Positions 7,357-15,880 are shown, counted from the first letter of the stretch. The stretch: DNA of 32,678 nucleotides from Candidatus Tayloriibacteriota bacterium (GCA_903893855.1 CAITNV010000012.1:1-32678); one strand, 5' to 3'. Made by a program: numbers and translations. The notes: generated by a model not told the origin, from the sequence alone.

Positions 7357-9135
7357 TTAAAAAGTTTTTTGTGACTTTTTATTATGGCGACGTATAATCA
7401 TAATCAAGCTAGATATCACTCCCAATAATGAAAATCCGACTATCGATACCAAAGGCCACGGAACAGTAGTCGTGGGGTGATTATTGTCTGGGTTTGGTTG
7501 CAATACTACATTACCACTACCCGCAATCATCGTCATGAGCGAATGATTTTCGACTACAGATTTGTTTGATAATACCTGAAGAATAATTTCCTCGCCGTTA
7601 GGGCCGGTAAAATTTGAATAAAGTGCATATATTGTATGACCATTTGATGTTAATGTATGCTCTTTTGCTAAACGATTTTGACCCAAGATATTTATTGTAA
7701 TTGGCTGGACGTTACTAAAATCCATCTTAATATCGGGGTTCTTGAGAAACGTAGTTACGGACCAATCACTGCCGATCGCCTGCCAAACTTCTAAAGTTGT
7801 AGAGCTGTTAGTCTGAACATATGCAGGTAACTGAATATTCACACAGACACCAATTTTTCCACACTTTTTTTCAATGGTTGATGTTGCTGCAGTATTTGGT
7901 TCAGGTGTAATCACATCTGTACTTGCATATGCCGTTGGTACAATAGGCCAAAGAAAACCATGAGGTCTTACAACTGGCGTTATCGGTATGACCTGATACT
8001 TACTACTAGTATTTCTGGGAGGAAGCTTCACAAAGCTGTAATTGGTAGGATCGAGGTCAAAAGTTTGTCCGCCATAGTCAACTCTAACCCATGCATGATC
8101 AGTATCAAATACGATAGAACTATTATATCCATCGGTCGCAAGTGCGTTTGCCAACACAGCAGCCTCATGTCTGCATACGCCTATGCCACACTCGAGCGCT
8201 TGTGCCATAGAATAGTTATCAGCTGCATTATTGGGAACTATTGTTTGCTGAACATTGTCAAATATTTTCTCAATATTTGCTTCTGACTGTCCTGACAGTG
8301 ATGTTGCATAATTTATGATGCTGTTATATGTATCATAATTAGACCCATTTGCTTGTACAAATTCTGAATTACTATTCACACGCATATTAGTAACTAAACC
8401 AGTAAGACCTGTGTCTGCCATTGCAGAACCTATAATTTTAGCGACCATCCAGTCACTGTCCGACAGTGTATTCATGTTGGGAGAAACTATTTCTCGGTAA
8501 TAGTTCTCGAAACCTTGAACGCTCGATTTCGGGACGATAGCCCATTGAGATTGACCGGACGCTGTATCTTCAACTCGTAAAAGCATCGTAGTATCAGTCA
8601 GTTTAGCTTTAAGTGCTGCCATCTCGGTAGATTTTTCTACCCCAGCAGGTAAATGAATCGATGAATCAAGTGGTCTAAAACCATTGGGAGCAGAACCGTC
8701 TCCTAAATTTTTGTTATCAGTGGATTGATTTGATGTATCAAGTGTGCTCATCGAACCCGAATATCCTCCCACACCCGAGCAAAGCGGCTCATTGAAATTC
8801 CCCATGTCTGGTGTCGCGTTTATATACTCTTCAACTGTCTTGTAACATTTTTGAGAACCACTATTAGAATTTCCTTTGGCAGAATTTTGAGTATTACTCT
8901 GACCTGACGGATACACATGTGGAGCATTCTGTGAATTTAATGTACCTGACAAACCAGCACCTGAATTCAGTGCATCACAATCTGCCTGAGTAGCACAAAT
9001 ATGAGGTGTTGTTTCTGGCGAGAACTTTAAATTCGTTTGAGCATAGACATAACCCACCTGTAGATTAACACTGACGCCCGTTAACAAGATGATTGTGACT
9101 ATGAGATATGATATTTTTTGTTTTGAGAGTATCAT
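7357..9135 (-). CDS. Secreted, C-terminally anchored transglutaminase-like protein
   Basis: The 592-aa product has a signal peptide (about 1-33, ending YVYAQ), a Ser/Asn/Gly-rich linker (about 50-165), a helical region, and a transglutaminase-like core. The likely triad is Cys321 (GVCRHEA), His347 (DHAWVRV) and Asp362 (FDLDPTN). The C-terminus has one TM (about 560-581) and a basic tail (RRHNKKSQK), so the domain should face outside. Proteins with this core act as cysteine proteases, amidases or cross-linkers; which applies here is unknown. It is the last gene of the five-gene operon starting at 12974, 24 bases after the preceding gene. A pair of Cys in the linker may form a disulfide. Confidence 0.82.
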   Translation of the reverse strand: MILSKQKISYLIVTIILLTGVSVNLQVGYVYAQTNLKFSPETTPHICATQADCDALNSGAGLSGTLNSQNAPHVYPSGQSNTQNSAKGNSNSGSQKCYKTVEEYINATPDMGNFNEPLCSGVGGYSGSMSTLDTSNQSTDNKNLGDGSAPNGFRPLDSSIHLPAGVEKSTEMAALKAKLTDTTMLLRVEDTASGQSQWAIVPKSSVQGFENYYREIVSPNMNTLSDSDWMVAKIIGSAMADTGLTGLVTNMRVNSNSEFVQANGSNYDTYNSIINYATSLSGQSEANIEKIFDNVQQTIVPNNAADNYSMAQALECGIGVCRHEAAVLANALATDGYNSSIVFDTDHAWVRVDYGGQTFDLDPTNYSFVKLPPRNTSSKYQVIPITPVVRPHGFLWPIVPTAYASTDVITPEPNTAATSTIEKKCGKIGVCVNIQLPAYVQTNSSTTLEVWQAIGSDWSVTTFLKNPDIKMDFSNVQPITINILGQNRLAKEHTLTSNGHTIYALYSNFTGPNGEEIILQVLSNKSVVENHSLMTMIAGSGNVVLQPNPDNNHPTTTVPWPLVSIVGFSLLGVISSLIMIIRRHNKKSQKTF

Positions 9136-9159
9136 TTTATGTTAGTAGCTAGTGTAAAA

Positions 9160-10326
9160 TTATTTTTGATAGCTAAGTTCACTATCCGTATATGAAGAAT
9201 TCGGGTACTGAGCAATAATCTGATCTACAGACAAAGTGTTCATCATATCAGTCCCAGTGTAGTTTGATATATCAACAGACTTCGAGCTTTGTAATAATCT
9301 ACCCTCTCGTAGAACGATTACGCGCGCAGCAGAAAATTGATTATCCTTGACACTCCTCGTCTCTAGATCCAAAGCTTTTCCAGATGGTGTATCAATTTCA
9401 CTTATTTTTATCTCTGAGACATCACTATTCTGCTTGGGATTATTATTTGAAATCGTCACGCCTGCCATAGTGACCTTATCGCAGGTGAACCAGTCACCCA
9501 TTGTGTTCCATCCTGTAGATTTAGCACAAAGATTTAAAAAAGGAATTTCAAACTTAAACCAATCAATATATCCGCCAGCAAATTGAGAAGATATTAGCGA
9601 TGATGTAGCGGCAGACTCCAGTGTAAAAGAAGTTCCATCCTTACTGTATATGGTGACTTTTTGACTTTTAAAATCAGATACTATTTTTGATGCACTACCT
9701 CTATTTTTTGTACCAGAGATATTTAGAGTCACCGTAGAATAACTAGATATATCAGTCGCTTGTGAATAATAACAAATCAAGGGATCACTCACTCCGACAA
9801 AATCTGTAAAATCTGTCATGTCACCACTGTTATTCTGATACCCCGCACATCCAGATTGCGTTTGACTCGAGGTGAGATCATTTGTTGGATTGTTTATGTC
9901 TGAATTACTATTTGTATCTAGTGCTCTGTTTTTCATTAAAGACCCGAAAAAATCTCTGACAGTTTGCTGACAATTGGCCTGATCTGTAGGAGATGAACTC
10001 GAACATATTTTACTTGGAATACTCGTAATACGTGAGTAGGCGTAATAGCCGAAACTTGCCAAAGCTATAATGGCTCCCACGAAACCGATAAGAACCAACC
10101 ACAAAATTACACGGCCAATAGTCCAACCTTTTTTTGCTGGGTTCAAATTTGGTGGCTGAGAAGCAGAACCTGTTGGTGCCTGTATGGGTGCTGAAACGGC
10201 ATTAAAAGCTTCTTGAATATCCTGCAACATCCAACCTTGTCCTGAGAGTGACGACGTTAAAGCCTCCCGAGATACTCCTGCAGCGAGTTGAGATCGTATG
10301 TATGAAATTATTTCTGGTGTAATCAT
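9160..10326 (-). CDS. Single-pass membrane protein with N-terminal helical module
   Basis: The 388-aa product begins with a 44-residue helical module (ITPEIISYIRSQLAAGVSREALTSSLSGQGW) of a kind I associate with many Parcubacteria membrane proteins. A Pro-rich linker (46-66) and one TM (about 73-97) follow, and then a roughly 290-residue domain, probably extracytoplasmic, containing several Cys and beta-rich Ser/Thr segments. No known catalytic motif is visible. Its place between the Tim44-like gene (18-base gap) and the transglutaminase-like gene (24-base gap) suggests it works with them at the envelope. Confidence 0.75.
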   Translation of the reverse strand: MITPEIISYIRSQLAAGVSREALTSSLSGQGWMLQDIQEAFNAVSAPIQAPTGSASQPPNLNPAKKGWTIGRVILWLVLIGFVGAIIALASFGYYAYSRITSIPSKICSSSSPTDQANCQQTVRDFFGSLMKNRALDTNSNSDINNPTNDLTSSQTQSGCAGYQNNSGDMTDFTDFVGVSDPLICYYSQATDISSYSTVTLNISGTKNRGSASKIVSDFKSQKVTIYSKDGTSFTLESAATSSLISSQFAGGYIDWFKFEIPFLNLCAKSTGWNTMGDWFTCDKVTMAGVTISNNNPKQNSDVSEIKISEIDTPSGKALDLETRSVKDNQFSAARVIVLREGRLLQSSKSVDISNYTGTDMMNTLSVDQIIAQYPNSSYTDSELSYQK

Positions 10327-10344
10327 ATAATTAATATTAATTTC

Positions 10345-11379
10345 TTAAACCTGTCTGATTTCGCTTACTACCCAATCAAACTGCCCGCTGGTAATTACGG
10401 CGTTACAATATTCACATTTACCGGTTGCATTAACCTGTAAAGCTGCGCCACAGTTCGGACATTTATTATCTTTGAGTTGTTTATTCGGGTCAGATGTAAC
10501 TCCGACTGTTCTGAGAAAAGTCCAATATTCAGTAAAACCTTTTGGTGTCTTGCTACCTTTGACCACAGCTCCTTCGCCATTGAGCGTATAGTCAGCAGCG
10601 CTTGCATCGATTTTAACCGTAATATAGTTAAAACTGACATCACTTTTTACATCAGTTATATCCATATGACCTATGACAATATTTTCCAAAACATCTTTTT
10701 CGTTTCGCAACTTCATATCAGAAAGTTGATTGGTAAAGCGAGATAGTACAGGATCGGAAACGAAGGGTCGCATAATAGATAGATCCTGCCTTCCCCACCC
10801 CTCTTGAAGTTTGTAAAAAGCGGTCTGTGCCTTGTCTTTAAATACCTCTTCATTAAAACCTGGGTCTACTGTCTTTATTTTGGTCAATTCAGCTTGAATA
10901 TCAACTCCACCGCCTACACCCGACATACCAGTGCTAAATTGTTTACCTAGACTAGAAAAAATACTGCCAGCTGCTGCACCTAGGGCAGCGTCGAAAAGAG
11001 CCCCCTCGACATTGCCTCTCTGTAGATCTTGCTGTACAGAATTATTCAGTATTGGGTTGTTGTTCATATTCCCCTGATTCATATTTCCGAATCCACCAAG
11101 TGGATTATTGCCTGATATGTTGCCAGACATAGGATTTTTTATATTGACACCCTTCTTCTTCAAAACATACACAATCCCATAGACGATAGCCAAAAATATG
11201 ACAACTGGAACTATACTTCCGGCACTAAAAGAAAAACCTCCGCCAGAAGAAGCCCCTGAGCTCGTATCAACATAATCCTGCCCTCCACCAACACGAGCAA
11301 AGGCTGTAGCGACGAAACCAAAAAACCCGATGACCGTCGTGATTAATACTTGGATTGAAAATCTACAATTACGTTTCAT
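10345..11379 (-). CDS. Tim44-like domain membrane protein with C-terminal zinc ribbon
   Basis: The 344-aa product has a signal-like segment ending ATAFA, the RVGGGQDY motif found at the mature N-terminus of many bacterial Tim44-like proteins, a TM (about 54-73), a Gly/Asn/Met-rich linker, and a Tim44-like domain from about 165 (DPGFNEEVFKDKAQTAFYKLQEGWGRQD). A four-Cys zinc ribbon (CPNC...CEYC) is inserted near the C-terminus before a final FDWVVSEI strand. Mitochondrial Tim44 tethers Hsp70 to the import channel; bacterial relatives are mostly uncharacterised membrane-associated proteins. It sits 16 bases after the SPFH gene in the same operon. Confidence 0.85.
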   Translation of the reverse strand: MKRNCRFSIQVLITTVIGFFGFVATAFARVGGGQDYVDTSSGASSGGGFSFSAGSIVPVVIFLAIVYGIVYVLKKKGVNIKNPMSGNISGNNPLGGFGNMNQGNMNNNPILNNSVQQDLQRGNVEGALFDAALGAAAGSIFSSLGKQFSTGMSGVGGGVDIQAELTKIKTVDPGFNEEVFKDKAQTAFYKLQEGWGRQDLSIMRPFVSDPVLSRFTNQLSDMKLRNEKDVLENIVIGHMDITDVKSDVSFNYITVKIDASAADYTLNGEGAVVKGSKTPKGFTEYWTFLRTVGVTSDPNKQLKDNKCPNCGAALQVNATGKCEYCNAVITSGQFDWVVSEIRQV

Positions 11380-11395
11380 TTTTTACAATTTGTAA

Positions 11396-12361
11396 CTATT
11401 GTTGTGCTGACGGAGGAGTCTGTGGGGGTGTAACTGACGGCTGTTGCGGTGCTTGTGAGGGTGGCTGAACCGCTTGATTCATACCTTGAGCCATAGCCGC
11501 ACCAAGGCCTGCACCCGCACCTAATCCCACTCCCGCACCTGCGATACTGCCCGGATTTCCGGCAGCCATTTTCAAAGCTTCAAGCTGCTGAAGCTTGGCG
11601 TAATTGGCCATTTTTGTCGGATCGATATTACCAAGTGCATCGATAGCATCAGCTTGAGCCTGAACATTAGCAATGGAATCTACTCGCTTCTGAGTTGCAT
11701 CATCAAAGTCGGTGTTTTCAATACGGAAATCCGCCATGGTAAAGCCGAAAGCCGCAAATTCACTAGCGATCTTTGTACCAATTGCTTTTGACAACTCTTC
11801 GCGATTTGAGTCTATGTCAATAAAACCGAATTTGGCCGAAGCGAGTGAGTCAGTGATAGGAGTGATAATACGACTGTTGATGACCTGCTTGAATTCTTCA
11901 AGGGACATCGAATCTCTATCACCCACAAACTCAGTGAAGAATTTCATTGGATCGGTGATAGTGAAAGTGTAATTCCCAAAAGCTCGAAGGCCGACAGGAA
12001 ACTTGTAGACAGGATCGGCATATTTAACCGGTGATGGTGTACCCCACTTTACATTCGGAATCTGATTTATATTAAAGAAAAAAACTTTGCCCTTATGCTT
12101 GCTATCACCGCCACGAAAAATAGAGAGCATCGAGGTGATAAATGGCGTGTTTGCTGTTGTAAGATCAACTGAACCGGGCGTATTTATCACTCCTTGTGGC
12201 TTGCCTTCGCTAACAAAAAGAAAAGCCTGCCCTGGACCGACGATAACTGTCGAATCATTCTGCAAGACTTGATCCGCGTCTGGAAAGCGCCAAACTAAAA
12301 TATCCGGTGTTTGCCCTATCCACTGAATGTTCGATATCTTTTGATTATTTAGGAATCCCAT
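11396..12361 (-). CDS. SPFH-domain protein, YdjI-like (virion core protein family)
   Basis: The 321-aa product resembles Bacillus subtilis YdjI: an N-terminal DILVWRFPD segment, FLFVSEGKPQGVINTPG, VKWGTPSPVKYADPVYKFPVGLRAFG and the SPFH core IRITDP-like FTITDPMKFFTEFVG. A helical region follows, then a Gly/Ala-rich stretch and a Pro/Gln-rich tail. In B. subtilis YdjI sits in the pspA-ydjGHI operon and takes part in envelope-stress complexes at the membrane. I recall a C-terminal zinc ribbon in some YdjI relatives; none is present here, but the next gene carries one. The protein has no TM of its own, so it probably relies on its membrane neighbours. Confidence 0.87.
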   Translation of the reverse strand: MGFLNNQKISNIQWIGQTPDILVWRFPDADQVLQNDSTVIVGPGQAFLFVSEGKPQGVINTPGSVDLTTANTPFITSMLSIFRGGDSKHKGKVFFFNINQIPNVKWGTPSPVKYADPVYKFPVGLRAFGNYTFTITDPMKFFTEFVGDRDSMSLEEFKQVINSRIITPITDSLASAKFGFIDIDSNREELSKAIGTKIASEFAAFGFTMADFRIENTDFDDATQKRVDSIANVQAQADAIDALGNIDPTKMANYAKLQQLEALKMAAGNPGSIAGAGVGLGAGAGLGAAMAQGMNQAVQPPSQAPQQPSVTPPQTPPSAQQ

Positions 12362-12386
12362 GTTTTTTTGATAATTAATTATTAGG

Positions 12387-12974
12387 TTACCAAGGATAAA
12401 GCGGTGTTAATTTGGCAGATACAGTCTTTGAGTACCAGTAATAAACTGCGATGTGTACTACGAAAGCGATGACCCATCCGATAAATAACCCACCAAAACT
12501 TGCAGAACCATATCCGGCAGTCGCTGCAACCATAGCCGCTCCCAGACCCAACATACTTAGTAAACCAAAAGCTGCACTGATGATAGTAACAACTAGGAAT
12601 GGCTTCCAAAATAATGTGAACATGTCATGGATATATCGTGATAGAAAACTATTGCCTTTAACCCAATTGTGAATCGGGTCATAGAGGAAAAAGAAAATAG
12701 CTCCACCAATAGCAGAGCCTATTGCACCAAATATAAGAGCTGCGATTATTACACCGAAATTAAACACACTATAGTAGGGTGACCAGCTAAACGCAGAAAT
12801 TATCATACCGAGCACTGCATTGATAACATATACAATGGAACCATATATAGCGAAGGTCTTTATAGTTTCCATAAACTTTTGATTCTTCTGCAGAGAATCA
12901 ACAGTGAATCCAGTGCCTGAGGATGGAGAATAAGGGGGTTTTGGTGGCACAGGGATATCATTTTGTGGAGGCAT
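12387..12974 (-). CDS. Four-TM membrane protein, first gene of the SPFH/Tim44 operon
   Basis: The 195-aa product has a Pro-rich cytoplasmic N-terminus (PVPPKPPYSP), an amphipathic helix (about 27-42) and four hydrophobic helices with Gly/Ala-rich packing motifs (GAIGSAIGGAIFFF, LGLGAAMVAATAGYG). It looks like a small membrane-scaffold or YIP1-like protein, but I cannot place it in a named family. It is followed after 25 bases by the YdjI-like gene, which suggests it may be the membrane partner of that protein, as YdjG/YdjH are in B. subtilis. That is an inference from context. Confidence 0.75.
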   Translation of the reverse strand: MPPQNDIPVPPKPPYSPSSGTGFTVDSLQKNQKFMETIKTFAIYGSIVYVINAVLGMIISAFSWSPYYSVFNFGVIIAALIFGAIGSAIGGAIFFFLYDPIHNWVKGNSFLSRYIHDMFTLFWKPFLVVTIISAAFGLLSMLGLGAAMVAATAGYGSASFGGLFIGWVIAFVVHIAVYYWYSKTVSAKLTPLYPW

Positions 12975-13009
12975 GAAATTAATTTTTAACTTTTCTATTA
13001 ATGTCTTAT

Positions 13010-13038
13010 ATTGTACCTCCCATCGTACAATTAGTAAA
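13010..13038 (-). promoter_or_regulatory. Promoter of the SPFH/Tim44/transglutaminase operon
   Basis: Minus-strand TTTACT (13033-13038), 17 bases, TACAAT (13010-13015). It predicts a leader of about 30 nt before the ATG at 12974. No other good promoter is seen inside the operon. Confidence 0.5.
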
Positions 13039-13096
13039 AACCAGTTATTAACACCTTTAAATGATTAAGTTACTACTCTAAAATTAAGTTTTTGAG

Positions 13097-14152
13097 CTAT
13101 GCTACTATGCGCTTTTTTGCTGTGCGATAAATCTCAAGGAGTGAGAAAAGGAAAGCAAGTACCAAAGGACCGAGCACGAAACCGATAAGACCAAAGAAAG
13201 CAATTCCACCCAAGACCGATAGCAAGATAAGGAAAGGGTGAATTTTAATACCACGATTGACCAAGTACGGTCCGAGCATATTGTCGATAAAGATAATTGC
13301 GAGTATTCCCCACACCAAAAGTCCGAATGCACTCGGTATTGAGCTATTAAGTACCAAGTATGCAATACCAGGACCTAGAACAAGCCATATACCAATACCG
13401 GGAATAAGCGCTGCAAGTACCGTCATAGTGCCCCACAAAGCAGGGTTAGGAATATTAAACACCGTAAACGCCAAACCCATCGATATTCCCTGCACGATTC
13501 CCACCGATATTGAACCGACGAAAATCGAACGAATAGCCTGCTCTAATTTCTCAAGAATATGTTCATCATCGACATCACCGAGTGGCGAAAGCATAATAAT
13601 CTGTCGGCGGAATTCATGTCCATCGCGAAGGAAATAAAAGAGAGCGAGGAACATCACAAGAAGTCCGAGGAAGATTTTAACTATCTGATCAAAAATCACA
13701 TTGATATTCGAGAAAGCCCAGTGAATAACATTCTGAAGGATGGTGACGATATTAAATGAATCAAAAGTGTAGTCTGGATAAATATTCGGGAAATAGTTCT
13801 GCACCACAGCCACCGCATGATTAAGCGTATCTACAAACTGCGTTCTTCCCGATTCATTAATGAGGTAAGAATAAATCGAATTGATTTCGTTATAGACCAA
13901 GAATGCCATGAATGTCAGTGGCACAAGAACCACCACCGCAATGATAATAATGCTTATAAAAGCCGCGAGCGAGCTCTTCTCTTTCTTATGAAACATATGC
14001 CGTACAATCCATTCATGAAGCGGATCGAAAATGACCGCAAGTGCCATAGCGAGCACAAGCGGCGTCAGAAATGGCAAAAAGATAAAAATTGCCAAAACCA
14101 TAACCGCGAGCAAAAGCCCGAAGAAAAAATAACTTGGTGATGATGTAATCAT
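13097..14152 (-). CDS. AI-2E family transporter (PerM/UPF0118)
   Basis: The 351-aa product has about eight hydrophobic segments arranged as in the PerM/AI-2E exporter family: two N-terminal helices, a long periplasmic-type loop (NESGRTQFVDTLNHAVAVVQNYFP), a helix with FYFLRDGHEF, then a C-terminal cluster including VLAALIPGIGIWLVLGPG and GPYLVNRGIKIHPFLILLSVLGGIAFFGLIGFVLGPL. Length is normal for the family. Members move varied substrates (autoinducer-2, sodium, protons); the substrate here is not predictable. It has a leaderless promoter that is divergent from the small-protein gene at 14259. Confidence 0.92.
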   Translation of the reverse strand: MITSSPSYFFFGLLLAVMVLAIFIFLPFLTPLVLAMALAVIFDPLHEWIVRHMFHKKEKSSLAAFISIIIIAVVVLVPLTFMAFLVYNEINSIYSYLINESGRTQFVDTLNHAVAVVQNYFPNIYPDYTFDSFNIVTILQNVIHWAFSNINVIFDQIVKIFLGLLVMFLALFYFLRDGHEFRRQIIMLSPLGDVDDEHILEKLEQAIRSIFVGSISVGIVQGISMGLAFTVFNIPNPALWGTMTVLAALIPGIGIWLVLGPGIAYLVLNSSIPSAFGLLVWGILAIIFIDNMLGPYLVNRGIKIHPFLILLSVLGGIAFFGLIGFVLGPLVLAFLFSLLEIYRTAKKRIVA

Positions 14153-14158
14153 GTGTCT

Positions 14159-14186
14159 ATTGTATCGCTATTATCATTTATATCAA
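14159..14186 (-). promoter_or_regulatory. Leaderless promoter of the AI-2E transporter gene
   Basis: Minus-strand TTGATA (14181-14186), 16 bases, TACAAT (14159-14164), then six bases to the ATG at 14152. This is the clearest leaderless promoter with both boxes. Confidence 0.65.
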
Positions 14187-14191
14187 ATTGG

Positions 14192-14219
14192 TTGACTTTT
14201 TTAGCATTTAGGGTATATT
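14192..14219 (+). promoter_or_regulatory. Promoter of small-protein gene A
   Basis: TTGACT (14192-14197), 16 bases, TATATT (14214-14219). It predicts a leader of about 33 nt before the ATG at 14259. Confidence 0.7.
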
Positions 14220-14258
14220 TTCGAATGTAGTAGAACTTTTTAAAATCGATTACAAATT

Positions 14259-14585
14259 ATGTCTGAAATCGTCATAACGGGCAATACCAGTTTCAAATAC
14301 AATGGAGTTGATGCAAAAATCTTGGGTAAAAACAGGAAAACCGGTATGTGGACAGTAGTGCAATACAGGCTTGGGGAAATGCACAAATATCATATGACCG
14401 CGGAGGAAATTGCCGAAGCAATGCGTCTCTCCGAAGCTGAGAGACGTGCCACTACACCAGCTGAAGACATCTCAGGGGGAAGAGGTATTGCGGACACCAC
14501 AAGAAGGATGTACGGTCGGAAACCGAGTTATCGGAGGCTCCGTATCGGTGACGCCACCGGAATCAATAAACTGGTCGTCACGTAA
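14259..14585 (+). CDS. Small basic protein, family member A
   Basis: The 108-aa product is of unknown function. Its first half aligns without gaps with the products at 15548 and 16029 over about 45 residues: Phe12, Gly16, a hydrophobic at 17, Trp31, Tyr36, then MTAEEI (46-51) starting a helix. This suggests a small beta-hairpin or three-strand unit followed by a helix. The second half is Arg/Lys/Gly-rich and probably flexible. It has a strong promoter, no Shine-Dalgarno, and a textbook terminator, so it is an independent, probably well-expressed unit. Nucleic-acid binding is a possibility from charge only. Confidence 0.75.
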   Translation: MSEIVITGNTSFKYNGVDAKILGKNRKTGMWTVVQYRLGEMHKYHMTAEEIAEAMRLSEAERRATTPAEDISGGRGIADTTRRMYGRKPSYRRLRIGDATGINKLVVT

Positions 14586-14596
14586 CCGCACTAGCG

Positions 14597-14622
14597 ACTC
14601 TTCCCACAGGAAGAGTTTTTTT
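14597..14622 (+). terminator. Terminator of small-protein gene A
   Basis: Stem ACTCTTCC/GGAAGAGT with loop CACA, followed by seven T. It ends two bases before the -10 box of the next gene. Confidence 0.9.
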
Positions 14623-14623
14623 A

Positions 14624-14629
14624 TATACT
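14624..14629 (+). promoter_or_regulatory. Leaderless -10 box of the DoxX-like gene at 14636
   Basis: TATACT with six bases to the ATG at 14636. It directly follows the terminator; any -35 would lie inside the terminator stem. Confidence 0.5.
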
Positions 14630-14635
14630 TTATTT

Positions 14636-14962
14636 ATGCATAAAAAACACAAGACCGCTCATTATATAGCGCTATCACTTATTAGCCTGCTTTTTGTTAT
14701 TGCCGCAATTCCAAAGTTATTAGCACAACCTGAAGCAGTCGCAGGATTCACCGTCGCAGGTTTACCACTATGGTTCGTCTATTTGATAGGCATTGCCGAG
14801 CTCTTGGGAGCTATCGGTCTTTGGATTCCAAAGGTTCGTGCACAAGCAAAACAAGGTCTTGGTTTAATCCTCGTCGGCGCAGTTGTACTCACCGCGATAT
14901 TTGTTGGTTTTCTACCATCTCTATTCCCTCTTGTCGTGCTTATCGTACTTGCGAGTCTCTAA
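14636..14962 (+). CDS. DoxX-like small membrane protein
   Basis: The 108-aa product has four TM segments in the DoxX pattern: an N-terminal helix followed by IPKLLAQPEAVAGF, VYLIGIAELLGAIGLW in the second helix, and two C-terminal helices. DoxX-like proteins are four-helix membrane proteins linked in some bacteria to quinone or thiosulfate redox chemistry and oxidative stress; the role here is unknown. It ends 7 bases from the convergent VOC gene with no terminator between. The window has another DoxX-type gene at 26647-27036. Confidence 0.82.
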   Translation: MHKKHKTAHYIALSLISLLFVIAAIPKLLAQPEAVAGFTVAGLPLWFVYLIGIAELLGAIGLWIPKVRAQAKQGLGLILVGAVVLTAIFVGFLPSLFPLVVLIVLASL

Positions 14963-14969
14963 TCCTAAT

Positions 14970-15452
14970 TTAATTCTCTAGTTCGCCAAGTAAGTTCTCA
15001 ATATCGAGAACTTCTGTAACCATTTCGACTTGTCCGTCGTTATGTACTTTCCATTGCTTTCGAGGTCGATCTGCGTATAGTTCAATGCCATTACCATCAG
15101 GATCATTTAGATAAACCGCTTCCGATACTCCATGATCTGCAGAACCGGTAATGGGATAGTTAGCATCAATCAGGCGTTTTAATGCCTTCGCAAGTTCCAA
15201 ACGCGATGGATATAGAATAGCCGTATGATACATTCCTGTATGTCCTCGTGGGGCTGGAGTCGCACTAGTGCCAGACCATGTATTGAGGCCTATGTGATGA
15301 TGATAACCTCCCGCAGAGAGAAATACCGCCGAGCTACCATAGAGTGCCGTCACTTCAAAACCCAAAATATCCCGATAGAAACCGAGCGCTCTATTGAGGT
15401 CTGCAACCGTGAGGTGCACGTGGCCAATGGTTACTTCTGGGTGTATTTTCAT
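14970..15452 (-). CDS. VOC-family (glyoxalase/extradiol dioxygenase-like) protein
   Basis: The 160-aa product is a single vicinal-oxygen-chelate unit with two beta-alpha-beta-beta-beta modules. The start IGHVHLTVADLNRALGFYRDILGF and the second half (HTGMYHTAILYPSRLELAKAL, DPDGNGIELYADRP) resemble the N-terminal half of CatE-type catechol-2,3-dioxygenases. Likely metal ligands are His11 or His13, His76 and Glu124. CatE proteins are usually about 280 aa with two such domains, so this is a one-domain form; the substrate is unknown. A TATACT box six bases before the ATG indicates a leaderless start. Confidence 0.87.
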   Translation of the reverse strand: MKIHPEVTIGHVHLTVADLNRALGFYRDILGFEVTALYGSSAVFLSAGGYHHHIGLNTWSGTSATPAPRGHTGMYHTAILYPSRLELAKALKRLIDANYPITGSADHGVSEAVYLNDPDGNGIELYADRPRKQWKVHNDGQVEMVTEVLDIENLLGELEN

Positions 15453-15458
15453 GTGGTT

Positions 15459-15464
15459 AGTATA
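15459..15464 (-). promoter_or_regulatory. Leaderless -10 box of the VOC gene
   Basis: Minus-strand TATACT with six bases to the ATG at 15452. No clear -35 box. Confidence 0.5.
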
Positions 15465-15491
15465 GCATTAAAGACTGGACCTCGGCCGAAT

Positions 15492-15519
15492 TTGACCTTA
15501 TTTTAGAAAGTGATATATT
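15492..15519 (+). promoter_or_regulatory. Promoter of small-protein gene B
   Basis: TTGACC (15492-15497), 16 bases, extended -10 TGA-TATATT (15511-15519). It places the start codon at 15548, because the upstream in-frame TTG at 15518 lies within the -10 box. Confidence 0.7.
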
Positions 15520-15547
15520 GCTCGGCAGTGTAGTTGAACTTTCATAT

Positions 15548-15880
15548 ATGACCTCTCCAAATAATTCTGATATAAAGTCCGGACTGACATTCCGATTCAA
15601 AGGAATTGAAGTTGTCGTTGATCGCAAAGACGGCAATAGACTCTGGTGGGTACATCGCAACTTCCCAAAAAGAAGGCCTCGCCACGGCAAAATGTCTGAA
15701 CGAAGTATATTAGCTGCGATCAAAGACAATCCGACCGTGCGACTTGGCCCGATCCCTGGAATCCCCGGCCATGGTGCAGCGAAAGGGATGCAACCTCATC
15801 GGCCGACCAAGCAAGAAAGGGTGAGGGCGGACCGCAGATCTATTCGCGAATTGAGGCGTCAGTTTGTGGATATGCGCTAA
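15548..15880 (+). CDS. Small basic protein, family member B
   Basis: The 110-aa product (starts MTSPNNSDIK) shares a gapless register with members A and C: Phe15, Gly19, Ile20, Trp33/Trp34, Phe39, then MSERSI (49-54). The C-terminal half is rich in Arg, Pro and Gly (GPIPGIPGHGAAKG, then an Arg-rich helix RRSIRELRRQF). Predicted charge is strongly positive. It has a strong promoter, about 22 nt of leader without Shine-Dalgarno, and its own terminator. No known family is recognised. Confidence 0.75.
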   Translation: MTSPNNSDIKSGLTFRFKGIEVVVDRKDGNRLWWVHRNFPKRRPRHGKMSERSILAAIKDNPTVRLGPIPGIPGHGAAKGMQPHRPTKQERVRADRRSIRELRRQFVDMR

